Below the pieces are notes generated by a model that saw only the letters and a program-made list of their open reading frames with translations, did not search any database and had not been told where the DNA came from. The translations under genes were made by a program, and so were the position numbers. A DNA stretch of 14,591 bases from an uncultured Actinomycetes bacterium (lineage in GTDB: Bacteria > Actinomycetota > Actinomycetes > S36-B12). This document shows positions 1 to 7,278 of the stretch, piece by piece; position 1 is the stretch's first letter; each line of letters opens with the position of its first letter. The stretch lies in NCBI GenBank assembly GCA_937902285.1, contig CALGTB010000029.1:1-14591 (forward strand), given 5' to 3'.

Positions 1-59
1 TGCCCGGCCTTGTACGTGGGGAGGTCGTCGATGTCAGGTCGCAGGCGCGGCAGCGTCAC
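1..59 (-). CDS. N-terminal fragment of a HisC/Pat-type PLP aminotransferase (partial)
   Basis: A GTG at 57-59 on the minus strand opens a frame that stays open to the window edge and encodes 19 complete residues. It includes the stretch LRPDIDDLPTYKAG. The pattern LRxDIxxLPxYxxG is typical of the first residues of histidinol-phosphate and aromatic aminotransferases (HisC/Pat, fold-type I PLP enzymes), where the P-x-Y-x-x-G segment precedes the substrate-contacting N-terminal arm. Only the extreme N-terminus is visible, so neither the active site nor the exact substrate class can be judged. The gene is divergent from the phosphatase that starts at 104, with 44 bp between the two starts. A weak AGG lies about 9 bases before the start, and no strong Shine-Dalgarno sequence is present. 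Confidence 0.5.
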   Translation of the reverse strand, partial: MTLPRLRPDIDDLPTYKAG

Positions 60-103
60 GAACGCGAGCCTATGCGAACGGAAATCCGAATAGCCTGCGC
101 GGT
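60..103. promoter_or_regulatory. Short divergent intergenic region
   Basis: These 44 bp separate two divergent GTG starts. On the plus strand TAGCCT (91-96) and on the minus strand TAGGCT (complement of 67-72) both fit the loose actinobacterial -10 pattern TAnnnT and lie 7 bases from the respective start codons. That would suit leaderless or near-leaderless transcripts, which are common in actinobacteria. No convincing -35 element accompanies either one. The assignment is weak. Confidence 0.25.
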
Positions 104-1627
104 GTGACCCTGCGGATCCGTGCGCTCCTCGCCTCGGGCATCGCGCTCGTGGCGCTGCTGGTCATGGGCGCGGTCGTGTTCGCGCAGTTCACCCTGACCG
201 CGGCGGGAGGCCACGCGATCCAGGACGCGCTGTCGCCGGCGACCGACGCCACGGCCAGCCTGAGCCTGGCGCAGGCGGACGCCAGCGGCTCGCTGTCCGA
301 CTACATCATGCTCGAGCGACCCCGGTCCCTCGCCGGGTACCGCGACTCCATCGCGCAGGCCACCTCGCTCCTCGACCAGCTCGATGCCGCGATCCCCGAC
401 GACGAGATCGCGCTGACGTCGCTGGTCGCCGCCGCGCGGGTCAGCCAGGACGCCTGGGTGGCCACCGACGCCGAGCCCTCCATCGCCGCGATGGTGGCGG
501 GGCAGCGGGCCAAGGCCGTGCGCATCACCAACGCCAAGGCGGCCTGGACGGCATACGACGCCATGACGGCCGCGTCCACCGACCTCGCGAAGGCCGTCAA
601 CCGGGCCCGCAACGAGGCCGCCGATGCCGTGCGCGGCTTCACCGCCTTCCTCGGCCTCACGCTGCTCGTCGTGGGCGTGCTCGTGCTGCTGGGGCTGCTG
701 GCCTTCGTGCTCGGCGTGCAGCAGTGGGTCCTCACCCCGCTGCGGCTGCTGCGCGGGGACCTGCAGAAGGCGGCGCGCGAGGCTGGCCACCAGTCCCCCA
801 TCCGCCCGGTGGGCCCGCCCGAGCTCCGCGACGTGTCCGGCGACGCCGAGCTGCTGCGCCGCGGGCTGGTCAGTGAGATCGACGAGGCGCGCGCCGCCCG
901 CGAGGGCCTGGCCCAGGACGCCCCCCTCGTCGCGGCGATGGCCGCCGAGCTGACGGCCCCGGCCGTCGTCGTGGCGGGGGTGAACGTCGCGGGCGTGAGC
1001 ACGTCGGCCGAGGGCGTCATGGCAGGCGACTGGTGGGACCAGGTCGCCCGGCCCGACGGCACGCTGGCGATCGTCGTGGCCGACGTGAGCGGACACGGGC
1101 CCGAGGCCAGCGTCACGGCCGTGCGGGTGCGCTCCGTCCTGCGCGCCGGACTGGAGAGCGGACTGCCGCTGGAGACGGTCGTCGAGATGGGTGCGGCCTC
1201 GTGCGCGGACGACACCCACTTCGTGACCGGCATCCTGCTCGTCGTCGACCCCGTCGGCGGGACGGTGTCGTGGCTCAACGCCGGTCACCACCCCGCCATC
1301 CTCGTCACGGAGGACAAGGAGGCCTCGCTCTGCGAGCCGACCGGGCCGCTGATCTCGTCGCTCGGCGGCGCCTGGACGGTGCGCTCGCGCTACTTCCGCC
1401 CCGGGGACGTCCTGGTCGCCTTCACGGACGGGCTCGTGGAGTCGCGCAACGCCGATGGCGACGAGCTCGAGTCGTCGATGGTGTCCCAGTTCATCCGGGG
1501 TCTGGACCTCTGGGTCCGGCAGGACCCCGACGAGCTCATCGCCCGGCTGCTGGGGCAGGTGCGCCACCGGGCCGCCGACTGGCGGCGCGACGACGTCACC
1601 CTCGTGGCCGCGGCACGGCCGCTCTAG
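104..1627 (+). CDS. Membrane-bound PP2C-family (SpoIIE/RsbU-type) serine/threonine phosphatase with extracytoplasmic sensor
   Basis: The 507-residue protein has a transmembrane helix near residues 8-29, a largely helical extracytoplasmic region to about 175, a second long hydrophobic segment at about 178-208, a HAMP-like linker to about 260, and a C-terminal SpoIIE/PP2C domain from about 280 to 505. Motifs of the phosphatase domain are visible: GDWWD (about 308-312), DVSGHG (327-332, metal-binding Asp), NAGHHPAIL (about 392), FTDGLVESRN (about 440) and DDVTLV (about 496, metal-binding Asp pair). Such enzymes dephosphorylate anti-anti-sigma proteins in partner-switching pathways, or related phosphoproteins. 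The four-helix-type sensor suggests that an external signal is transmitted through HAMP. The GTG start at 104 places the basic residues directly before helix 1. No STAS protein or anti-sigma kinase lies next to it, so the partner is unknown. Confidence 0.9.
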   Translation: MTLRIRALLASGIALVALLVMGAVVFAQFTLTAAGGHAIQDALSPATDATASLSLAQADASGSLSDYIMLERPRSLAGYRDSIAQATSLLDQLDAAIPDDEIALTSLVAAARVSQDAWVATDAEPSIAAMVAGQRAKAVRITNAKAAWTAYDAMTAASTDLAKAVNRARNEAADAVRGFTAFLGLTLLVVGVLVLLGLLAFVLGVQQWVLTPLRLLRGDLQKAAREAGHQSPIRPVGPPELRDVSGDAELLRRGLVSEIDEARAAREGLAQDAPLVAAMAAELTAPAVVVAGVNVAGVSTSAEGVMAGDWWDQVARPDGTLAIVVADVSGHGPEASVTAVRVRSVLRAGLESGLPLETVVEMGAASCADDTHFVTGILLVVDPVGGTVSWLNAGHHPAILVTEDKEASLCEPTGPLISSLGGAWTVRSRYFRPGDVLVAFTDGLVESRNADGDELESSMVSQFIRGLDLWVRQDPDELIARLLGQVRHRAADWRRDDVTLVAAARPL

Positions 1628-1643
1628 CCGCCAGTACCGGCCC

Positions 1644-1660
1644 GCCGGCCCCGGACCGGC
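1644..1660 (+). terminator. Possible weak hairpin after the phosphatase gene
   Basis: GCCGG (1644-1648) and CCGGC (1656-1660) form a 5-bp inverted repeat with a 7-base loop, 16 bases after the phosphatase stop. No T-tract follows. GC-rich hairpins without T-tracts do act as terminators in actinobacteria, but arms this short occur by chance in sequence this rich in G+C. Confidence 0.25.
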
Positions 1661-1699
1661 CTGCTCGGGGTCACCCGGGCGCCATGGCACCATGGGGGC

Positions 1700-2962
1700 A
1701 TGCGCCTCCCACGCCCCGCTGCCCTCAGTCTCGTCGCTGTCGCCGTCGCCGCCCTCGCAGGCTCGGTGATCGCCAGCTCACCGGCCCAGGCGGCTCGGGT
1801 CCCCATGCAGGACCTCACCGGCACCACGATCCAGCCCACGCTGTTCGGGATGCACGTGTTCAACCTGCAGAACGGGGTCTTCCCGACGATCCCGGTCGGC
1901 TCCGTGCGCCTGTGGGACACCGAGACCACCTGGTCATCCGTGGAGACGGCGCAGGACCAGTTCAGCTGGACCAAGCTCGACGGCGCCGTGGCCACGGCCA
2001 ACGCGAACGGGGTCAAGGACATCCTCATGGTGCTGGCGGGAACCCCCTCCTGGGCCACCGACGACCCGGCCGCCGGAGGCCTGGCCGGCGTGCTGCCCGG
2101 TGCGGCCGGGATGCCTAAGGACTTCGCCGACTGGGACGACTGGGTGCGGCAGGTCGTCACCCGCTACAAGGGACGGATCACGGCCTACCAGCCGTGGAAC
2201 GAGGCCAACCTGACCACGTTCTCCACCGGCACGCCCGCCGAGATGGCCGAGCTCACCAAGCGCGCCTACGACATCATCAAGAGTGTCGATCCCGCCGCCA
2301 CCGTGGTCGCCCCCAGCACCGGCACCCGTCTGGGTGGGCCCTTCAAGAAGTTCTACCCGGCCTACCTGAAGGAGCTGGGTGCGCGCGGGTGGCCCGTCGA
2401 CGTATGGGCAGCGCACACGTACCCCGCCTCGCTCGGCACCCCGGTCGAGCGGGCCGTGCTCGCGCGGCTGTGGATCGACACGCTCAAGGCGGCCGGCGCT
2501 CCCGACAAGCCGCTGTGGGACACCGAGAACAACTTCGGCCTCGCCGGTCCCGGCCCCACGAACCCCGACCAGGACATCGTGGGCACGAAGGCCGCGGACT
2601 GGGCCGCCCGCACGTACCTGGATGCCATCCGACTGGGGATCAGCCGCGTGTACTGGTACTCGTGGGGTCCCGAGCTCGACCTGGTCGGGATCCAGATGAA
2701 CACCGGCAGCCCCGCGGCGGTGGCCCTGACCACTCTCCAGGACTGGATCGTGGGCGCGACCTACAACGGCTGCACAGGTGCCGTGAAGGTGACCTGCACG
2801 TTCACCAAGGGCGGGAAGAAGAGCACCATCGTGTGGACCGAACGAGGCGCCGCACCCTTCAAGACGAAGGGTTTCACGAAGATCTGCGCGCTCGACGGCA
2901 CGTGCAAGCCCGTCACCGGCAAGAAGATCCGGGTATCGAGCCCGGTTCAGCTCACGCGGTAG
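1700..2962 (+). CDS. Secreted clan GH-A glycoside hydrolase (GH39-like)
   Basis: The 420-residue protein begins with a signal peptide: MRLPRP, a hydrophobic core, then a probable cleavage after AQA near residue 31. The catalytic (beta/alpha)8 barrel spans about 40-345. WNEAN (166-170) carries the expected acid/base Glu168, and WDTENN (273-278) carries the expected nucleophile Glu276. The strand motif VRLWD (69-73) and TPSWA (115-119) are also typical of GH39 and related GH-A retaining enzymes. It should hydrolyse beta-linked glycosides outside the cell, but the substrate cannot be told. The last 70 residues hold four Cys (CTG, TCT, ICA, TCK) and may form a disulfide-bonded beta extension. No binding module or cell-wall anchor is visible. 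The ATG at 1700 is preceded immediately by a GGGGG run; spacing is short, but no better in-frame start leaves the signal peptide intact. Confidence 0.8.
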   Translation: MRLPRPAALSLVAVAVAALAGSVIASSPAQAARVPMQDLTGTTIQPTLFGMHVFNLQNGVFPTIPVGSVRLWDTETTWSSVETAQDQFSWTKLDGAVATANANGVKDILMVLAGTPSWATDDPAAGGLAGVLPGAAGMPKDFADWDDWVRQVVTRYKGRITAYQPWNEANLTTFSTGTPAEMAELTKRAYDIIKSVDPAATVVAPSTGTRLGGPFKKFYPAYLKELGARGWPVDVWAAHTYPASLGTPVERAVLARLWIDTLKAAGAPDKPLWDTENNFGLAGPGPTNPDQDIVGTKAADWAARTYLDAIRLGISRVYWYSWGPELDLVGIQMNTGSPAAVALTTLQDWIVGATYNGCTGAVKVTCTFTKGGKKSTIVWTERGAAPFKTKGFTKICALDGTCKPVTGKKIRVSSPVQLTR

Positions 2963-2989
2963 CCAACCCGTAGCGACGTCCTCGGGGTA

Positions 2990-3787
2990 CTAGGCGCGCT
3001 CCTCGGCGATGCTGTTGCCGCCGTCGACGACGATGCACTGCCCGGTGACGTACGACGCGCCCGGCGAGCAGAGCCACGCGATGGCTGACGCGACCTCGTC
3101 TGGGCTCGCACTGCGTCCCATCGGGGTCCGCAGTCCCTGCGCGTGCTCGTGCGCGGTCTGCGAGCCCGTGGCGATCCAGCCCGGGGCGACGGCGTTGGCC
3201 GTGACGCCCCGGCCGCCGAAGTCCACCGCGATCGACCGGGTGAGCCCGACGAGGGCAGCCTTGGCGGCCGCGTAGGCGGGCTCGTCGGCCATCGCCATGA
3301 CCGGGCCCGTCACGCTGGTGACGCACACGATCCGGCCCTGCCCGCCCGTCACGAGATGCGGAAGCGCGGCCCGCGAGACGAAGAACGCCGGGTCGAGGTT
3401 GCGGCTCAGGCCCGCCCGCCAGGTCTCGGGGGCCATGGTCAGGAGGGCACCGGACTGCGCCGGCGACCCGACACTGGTCATGCCCGCGTTGTTGACCACG
3501 ACGTCGAGCCGGCCATGGCGGCCGGTCACCTCGGAGACCAGTCGCGCGCACTGCTCCTCGTCGGTCAGGTCGGCCACGTGCCCGGACGCCACCGCACCCC
3601 GCTCCTGCAGCTGAGACACCCGCTCGGCGATGCGGTCGGTGGTCGACGCCACGGCGACCGTCGCACCCAACTGGGCGAGCAGGTCGGCCGTCGCGAACCC
3701 GATGCCCGTCGGCGAGCCGGCTCCGGTGACCAGTGCCACACGGCCGCCGAGATCGAAGGACGGCGGGAGTGCCCGGACCGGGCTCAC
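2990..3787 (-). CDS. SDR-family NAD(P)-dependent oxidoreductase
   Basis: The 265-residue classical short-chain dehydrogenase has the dinucleotide motif TGAGSPTGIG (21-30, with one residue more than the usual TGxxxGIG), NNAG (99-102), Asn130, Ser158, and the YxxxK pair Tyr172/Lys176. The catalytic tetrad is therefore complete. The C-terminal APGWIATG and VTGQCIVVDGG segments match the family. It should interconvert a secondary alcohol and a ketone, with unknown substrate. The chosen GTG start at 3785-3787 overlaps the upstream aminotransferase stop as GTGA (4 bp), a translational-coupling arrangement. The frame also runs open far upstream into the aminotransferase, but that part has no family resemblance. 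The pair could make or remove the keto group that the aminotransferase uses. Confidence 0.9.
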   Translation of the reverse strand: MSPVRALPPSFDLGGRVALVTGAGSPTGIGFATADLLAQLGATVAVASTTDRIAERVSQLQERGAVASGHVADLTDEEQCARLVSEVTGRHGRLDVVVNNAGMTSVGSPAQSGALLTMAPETWRAGLSRNLDPAFFVSRAALPHLVTGGQGRIVCVTSVTGPVMAMADEPAYAAAKAALVGLTRSIAVDFGGRGVTANAVAPGWIATGSQTAHEHAQGLRTPMGRSASPDEVASAIAWLCSPGASYVTGQCIVVDGGNSIAEERA

Positions 3788-5145
3788 GTCGCCATGAGGA
3801 GGCCGACGGCCTCGTCGAACAGTGCGGTGTGGAGGTCGACGTCGGCCGCCGTCGTGTCGGGGCACATGAGCGCCATGTTGTGGAAGGGCGTCATGAGCAC
3901 CCCGCGATTCGACATGAACAGGTGGAGGTACTCCTCGAGGTCGTCGTCGTGCGCGGCCGCGGACTCCGTGCCGGTGCGGGCCGCGGGCGAGCAGAAGCGG
4001 TACTCGGCGCGGGCGCCGAGCTGCGCCACCGACCACGGCGCCTCGTGCCGTGCGAGCACCTCCTCGACCCCTTCACGGAAGCGGCTCCCCAGGGCCGTCA
4101 TGTGAGCGAACGCCTCCTCGGTGAGCACGTAGCCCAGCGTCGCCCGCATGGCCGCGGTCGACATGACGTTGCCGGCCAGGGTCCCGCCGACGCCGCCGAC
4201 GTCGACGAGGTCGGCCTCCGAGTGCGCCCGGACCGCCGCGGCCACCGCGTCGCTGAGCCCGTACGCCCCGCACGGGATGCCGCCGCCGATGCTCTTCCCG
4301 ATGACGAAGATGTCCGGCTCAAGGCCCCATGCCGCCGTGCAGCCGCCGGGCCCCTCGGAGATCGTGTGCGTCTCGTCGATGAGGAGGAGCGTCCCGTGAC
4401 GCGTGCACGCCTCGCGGACCGCCTCGAGGAACCCCGGCTCGGGCAGGACGATGCCGATGTTGGTGAGCGCCGGCTCCATGATGAGCACCGCCACGTCGCC
4501 GTGCGCGAGCCCGCGCTCCACCGAGGCGATGTCGTTGAACTCGGCCACCCGGGTCGTCTGGCTCACGGGCACCGCAGGCCCCACGTTGCCGCCCCGGGGG
4601 GCGGTGCCGCCGTCGGCGCCGGTGATGACGAACGTCTCGTCGACCGACCCGTGGTAGCAGTACGAGAACGCCATGACCATCGGCCGCCCGGTGACCATGC
4701 GCGCGATCCGGAGCGCCCAGCGATTCGCGTCGGTGGCGCTCAGGCTGAACGACCACTGCCCCAGACCGAAGCGTCGCGTGAGCTCGGCGGCGACCCACTC
4801 GGCATCGAGGCTGGGCATCATCGCGGTGATGCCGCCGGCGATCTCGATGCGCTCCATGACGGCCGCGACCGTGGCCGGAGGCGAGTGCCCAGCCATCGCC
4901 GCCGTGTCACCGAGGGCGAAGTCGACGTACTCGTGCCCGTCAAGATCGACGACCCTGTTGCCCAGCGCCCCGGCGAGGTAGAGGGGATAGCCGCCCGACC
5001 ACTTGTTCATCCAGGTCATGGGAACACCGCCGAGCAGGTGGTTCGCCTGCTCGAAGGCGGCGCGCGAGGCGGGGGTGCGCGCACGATGCGTGGCACGCTC
5101 GACGGCGAGCAGCGCGCCCAGACGCCCGCGGTCGATCGCTGCCAC
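3784..5145 (-). CDS. Class III PLP-dependent aminotransferase (glutamate-1-semialdehyde aminomutase-like)
   Basis: This 453-residue fold-type I class III enzyme has the N-terminal substrate-site segment NKWSGGYPLYL (47-57) followed by DLDGHEYVDF, the cofactor-binding YHG (164-166), MEP (223-225), the pyridine-nitrogen Asp258 in LIDETHT, and the Schiff-base Lys284 in VIGKSIGGGIP. All key PLP residues are present. ETHTISEGPGG replaces the more usual DEVMTGFR of glutamate-1-semialdehyde aminomutase, and SATDANR (136-142) replaces the usual SGTEA. It is therefore more likely a transaminase of a divergent subgroup than HemL. The GTG at 5145 is chosen because GGGGG (5154-5158) sits 8 bases upstream. 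In-frame GTGs at 5154 and 5169 lack a ribosome site. It is the first gene of a two-gene operon with the SDR. Confidence 0.88.
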   Translation of the reverse strand: MAAIDRGRLGALLAVERATHRARTPASRAAFEQANHLLGGVPMTWMNKWSGGYPLYLAGALGNRVVDLDGHEYVDFALGDTAAMAGHSPPATVAAVMERIEIAGGITAMMPSLDAEWVAAELTRRFGLGQWSFSLSATDANRWALRIARMVTGRPMVMAFSYCYHGSVDETFVITGADGGTAPRGGNVGPAVPVSQTTRVAEFNDIASVERGLAHGDVAVLIMEPALTNIGIVLPEPGFLEAVREACTRHGTLLLIDETHTISEGPGGCTAAWGLEPDIFVIGKSIGGGIPCGAYGLSDAVAAAVRAHSEADLVDVGGVGGTLAGNVMSTAAMRATLGYVLTEEAFAHMTALGSRFREGVEEVLARHEAPWSVAQLGARAEYRFCSPAARTGTESAAAHDDDLEEYLHLFMSNRGVLMTPFHNMALMCPDTTAADVDLHTALFDEAVGLLMAT

Positions 5146-5165
5146 AGCCTTCACCCCCGATGCGG

Positions 5166-5195
5166 ACACTACGGAACAGCGCTGACGATAGTCAG
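5166..5195 (-). promoter_or_regulatory. Candidate promoter of the aminotransferase-SDR operon
   Basis: Reading leftward, CTGACT (complement of 5190-5195) could be a -35 element. It is followed after an 18-base spacer by TAGTGT (complement of 5166-5171), which fits the actinobacterial -10 pattern TAnnnT. Transcription would begin near 5159, giving a leader of about 14 bases that contains the GGGGG ribosome site and ends at the GTG at 5145. This placement supports the chosen start over the longer open frame. The assignment rests on eye-matching only. Confidence 0.45.
5182..5195. promoter_or_regulatory. 14-bp inverted repeat overlapping the -35 region (candidate operator)
   Basis: CTGAC-gata-GTCAG is a perfect 5-bp inverted repeat with a 4-base centre. 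It lies across the proposed -35 of the aminotransferase promoter and about 73 bp upstream of the divergent membrane-protein start. Size and position suit a dimeric repressor of GntR, TetR or similar type. No regulator gene is encoded nearby, so the binder is unknown. Confidence 0.4.
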
Positions 5196-5267
5196 GCGAA
5201 CCGATGCACGGAATGCGCGGATGGTCCGCCCCTACTGCGCGCCCCACGGTCATGGCAGGGTTGCCCT

Positions 5268-5810
5268 GTGTCCGCGCAGCCCCCACCCGTCGGTGATCCG
5301 CATGACATCCAGTTCCGTGTCGGCCCGCTGGTCCTCGACCCGCACGTCCTCATCTACTCGACCCTCATGCTGCTCACGGCCTACGCCCTCTTCGACGAGG
5401 GCACCGAACTGCTCGTCGAGGGAGCCTGGGCCGGCCTCATCGGCATCACCATCGCCCCCCTCTTCGCCCTGAGCATGGCCCACGCGTTCTCGGACGCCCT
5501 CGACACGCAGATCCGCACCGGCCACCGGCTCACCGGAGCCGAGCGGCGCAAGATCGCGGCCGACAACCTGCAGTACATGTACATCGGCGTGCCCCCGATC
5601 CTCCTCCTCGGCATCCTCACGCCGCTCGAGTGGGACGCCAACGATGCCGTCGGCCTCATCGTGGTGCTGGGCCTGCTCAGCCTCGCGTTCTGGGGGGCCT
5701 TCGCCGCCTACCGCGCCGGACTCAGCTGGGTGCGGCAGCTGACCTTCGCGCTCGGCTACGGATTCATGGGCCTGCTCGTCCTGCTCGTCGAGCTGGCCAT
5801 CACCCACTGA
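5268..5810 (+). CDS. Multi-pass membrane protein of unknown function
   Basis: The 180-residue protein has about five hydrophobic segments: near residues 26-42, 50-72, 101-121, 127-150 and 158-178. A charged loop at about 80-100 (RTGHRLTGAERRKIAADN) separates the first two from the rest. The N-terminus is short and polar (QPPPVGDPHD). I do not recognise the family. The GTG at 5268 was chosen over an upstream in-frame ATG at 5160 because GGCAGGG lies 7 bases before it and because the extra 36 residues look like non-coding promoter sequence. The gene is divergent from the aminotransferase operon and convergent with the FGGY kinase, with only 7 bp between stops. Nothing in it points to transport of a particular compound. 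Confidence 0.75.
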   Translation: MSAQPPPVGDPHDIQFRVGPLVLDPHVLIYSTLMLLTAYALFDEGTELLVEGAWAGLIGITIAPLFALSMAHAFSDALDTQIRTGHRLTGAERRKIAADNLQYMYIGVPPILLLGILTPLEWDANDAVGLIVVLGLLSLAFWGAFAAYRAGLSWVRQLTFALGYGFMGLLVLLVELAITH

Positions 5811-5817
5811 CGGCGCG

Positions 5818-7164
5818 TCACCGCCAGGCGGCGACCCCGTCCTCGCCGGGTCGTTCGAGCAGTCCCGATGCGACCCCGCCCAGGAAGGCCGCGCCCAGCG
5901 CCCCCGGCTCCTGCAGGTCGCTGGACTCGTAGTCGCCGAGCTGCCGCCTCTTCGCGTCGGCGACCATGGGGTTGCGGGTCCAGCCGCCCGCGAGGACGGA
6001 CGCCACATGCGGCTCGACGATGGAGGCCATCTGGTCGAGCGCGACGCCCGCCAGCGCGGTGAGATCCTCGACCGCCGCGCGCCACACGAGGGCCGGGCTC
6101 GTCCCGTCGGTGATGCCCGCGATGGTCAGGCTGTCGTTCCCGACGTCCACCAGCCGGGGGCCGTCGGCGTCGCGCACGGCGAGGAGGGCCTCGTCGCCCA
6201 GCCGCCGCCGCGCGTCGCGGTCGTTCGCCCCCAGCATGGCAGCGACGCGCTCGAGCGACAGGCCGGTGAGGCGACCGGCGAGCATGATCTGGTGGTCGGG
6301 GAGCACCGACCAGTCGACGTCGATGTCGCGGTCGGTCAGCCACTCGATCTGGTCCGGCCCGAGCGGCTCGGCGATGGTGCGGATGAGGGCCTCGGCAGTC
6401 CCCATCGAGTCGAAGAGCGCACCGTCGCGCGCCGCGCCGGAGATGAGGACCGCGGCCTGGTGATCGAGTCCGGCCACGGTGAGCACGGCGCCGCGCAGGA
6501 CCGCGGGGATGTCACCCGACGCCGAACCGGCGGGGTCCCCCGCCCACACGCCCTGGCGGGGCAGCAGATCCCCGACGATCTGCGCGGCCACCGGCCACGG
6601 TGCCCGTGAGGCGAGGTCCATGAGCCCCGTCCGCGAGCTGAGCGACGCCTCGGCGACCTCCTCGCCTCCCAGCGACCGCACCACCCACTCGGCGACGCAC
6701 AGGTGCCGGACCGCCGACGCCGCCGACGGGACGTTGTGCTGCAGCCAGGCGATCTTCGCGATGGAGGGCTTGGAGTTGAGCCGCCGCCCCGTCGCGCGCT
6801 GGAAGTCGCGCGGGCTGACCACCTCCTTGATCGCGCCGGCGAGTCCGCGCGGGTCGAACCACGCGAGCGCCGGGGCGACCGGCTGTCCGGACCCGTCGAG
6901 GAGCGCCCCGGTCTCGGCGATGCCCGTGACGCCGATCGCCCGCACGGCAACGGCTCCAGACCCCTCGACCGCCTCGACCGCCTCGGCGCACACGCCGATC
7001 GCCGCATCGGCGAGGGCCCGGGGGTCGATGTCCGAGTGCGGCCCGCGGTGCCGCCAGGGCGTCGGACGCGTCGAGGCGCCGAGGACGCGCCCCTCGGGCG
7101 ACACCGCCAGCGCCTTGATCGAGGTCGTTCCCACATCGACGCCCACGAGGACCTCGCCGGACAC
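5818..7164 (-). CDS. FGGY-family carbohydrate kinase
   Basis: The 448-residue protein carries the FGGY kinase landmarks: phosphate-1 loop GVDVGTTSIKA (about 8-18), AWFDPRG (101-107), SLSSRTGLMD (174-183), AGLDHQAAVL (231-240) with the likely catalytic base Asp234, DSMGTAEAL (252-260), and the adenosine-site segment AGGWTRNPMV (392-401). It should transfer phosphate from ATP to a ketose, polyol or similar substrate, and xylulokinase, LsrK and related subgroups are all possible. At 448 residues it is slightly shorter than xylulokinase (about 480-500). The GTG at 7164 is preceded by GGGAGG at good spacing and puts the phosphate loop at the expected distance from the N-terminus. It is divergent from the aldolase gene, which suggests shared control and consecutive steps. 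Confidence 0.9.
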   Translation of the reverse strand: MSGEVLVGVDVGTTSIKALAVSPEGRVLGASTRPTPWRHRGPHSDIDPRALADAAIGVCAEAVEAVEGSGAVAVRAIGVTGIAETGALLDGSGQPVAPALAWFDPRGLAGAIKEVVSPRDFQRATGRRLNSKPSIAKIAWLQHNVPSAASAVRHLCVAEWVVRSLGGEEVAEASLSSRTGLMDLASRAPWPVAAQIVGDLLPRQGVWAGDPAGSASGDIPAVLRGAVLTVAGLDHQAAVLISGAARDGALFDSMGTAEALIRTIAEPLGPDQIEWLTDRDIDVDWSVLPDHQIMLAGRLTGLSLERVAAMLGANDRDARRRLGDEALLAVRDADGPRLVDVGNDSLTIAGITDGTSPALVWRAAVEDLTALAGVALDQMASIVEPHVASVLAGGWTRNPMVADAKRRQLGDYESSDLQEPGALGAAFLGGVASGLLERPGEDGVAAWR

Positions 7165-7278
7165 CAGGCCTCCCGGTTCTCGCGCAGCGCCGACATGGCC
7201 TCGGTGCTGTCGTCCGGCTACGTTACTGACGACAAGCGTGGCCTGACGGCCTCTTCGCCAACGACCCGGGAGCGTCAC
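7165..7278. promoter_or_regulatory. Divergent promoter region between sugar kinase and aldolase
   Basis: These 114 bp must hold the promoters of both the kinase (leftward) and the aldolase operon (rightward). GGCC-TGAC-GGCC (7240-7251) is a small inverted repeat, and CTGACGA recurs at 7226-7232. TAACGT (leftward) and TACGTT (rightward) around 7219-7225 fit TAnnnT -10 patterns, but I cannot find matching -35 elements. No precise promoter is claimed. GGGAG at 7268-7272 is the aldolase ribosome site. Confidence 0.35.

Noticed and set aside
81..96. CCGAATAG upstream of the phosphatase resembles the -10 block of the predicted sigma promoter.
   Set aside because: The region 16 bases upstream (64-69) reads GCGAGC, with no CATCC element, so the composite motif is incomplete.
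2963..2989. Possible terminator between the convergent glycosidase and SDR genes.
   Set aside because: Only a weak ACCC/GGGGT pairing is available in the 27 bp; no convincing hairpin.
3788..4036. Upstream extension of the SDR frame within the aminotransferase gene.
   Set aside because: The extension is arginine- and glycine-rich out-of-frame sequence without SDR features. The GTGA overlap gives the normal SDR length.
5146..5286. Longer N-terminus for the aminotransferase from an ATG at 5286.
   Set aside because: It would extend through the proposed promoter and into the divergent membrane-protein gene, and the added residues do not resemble the family.
7226..7232. CTGACGA in the kinase/aldolase intergenic region matches the left part of the 5182-5195 palindrome.
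   Set aside because: A 7-base match between two regions of about 100 bp on either strand is expected by chance, and the second half-site is absent.
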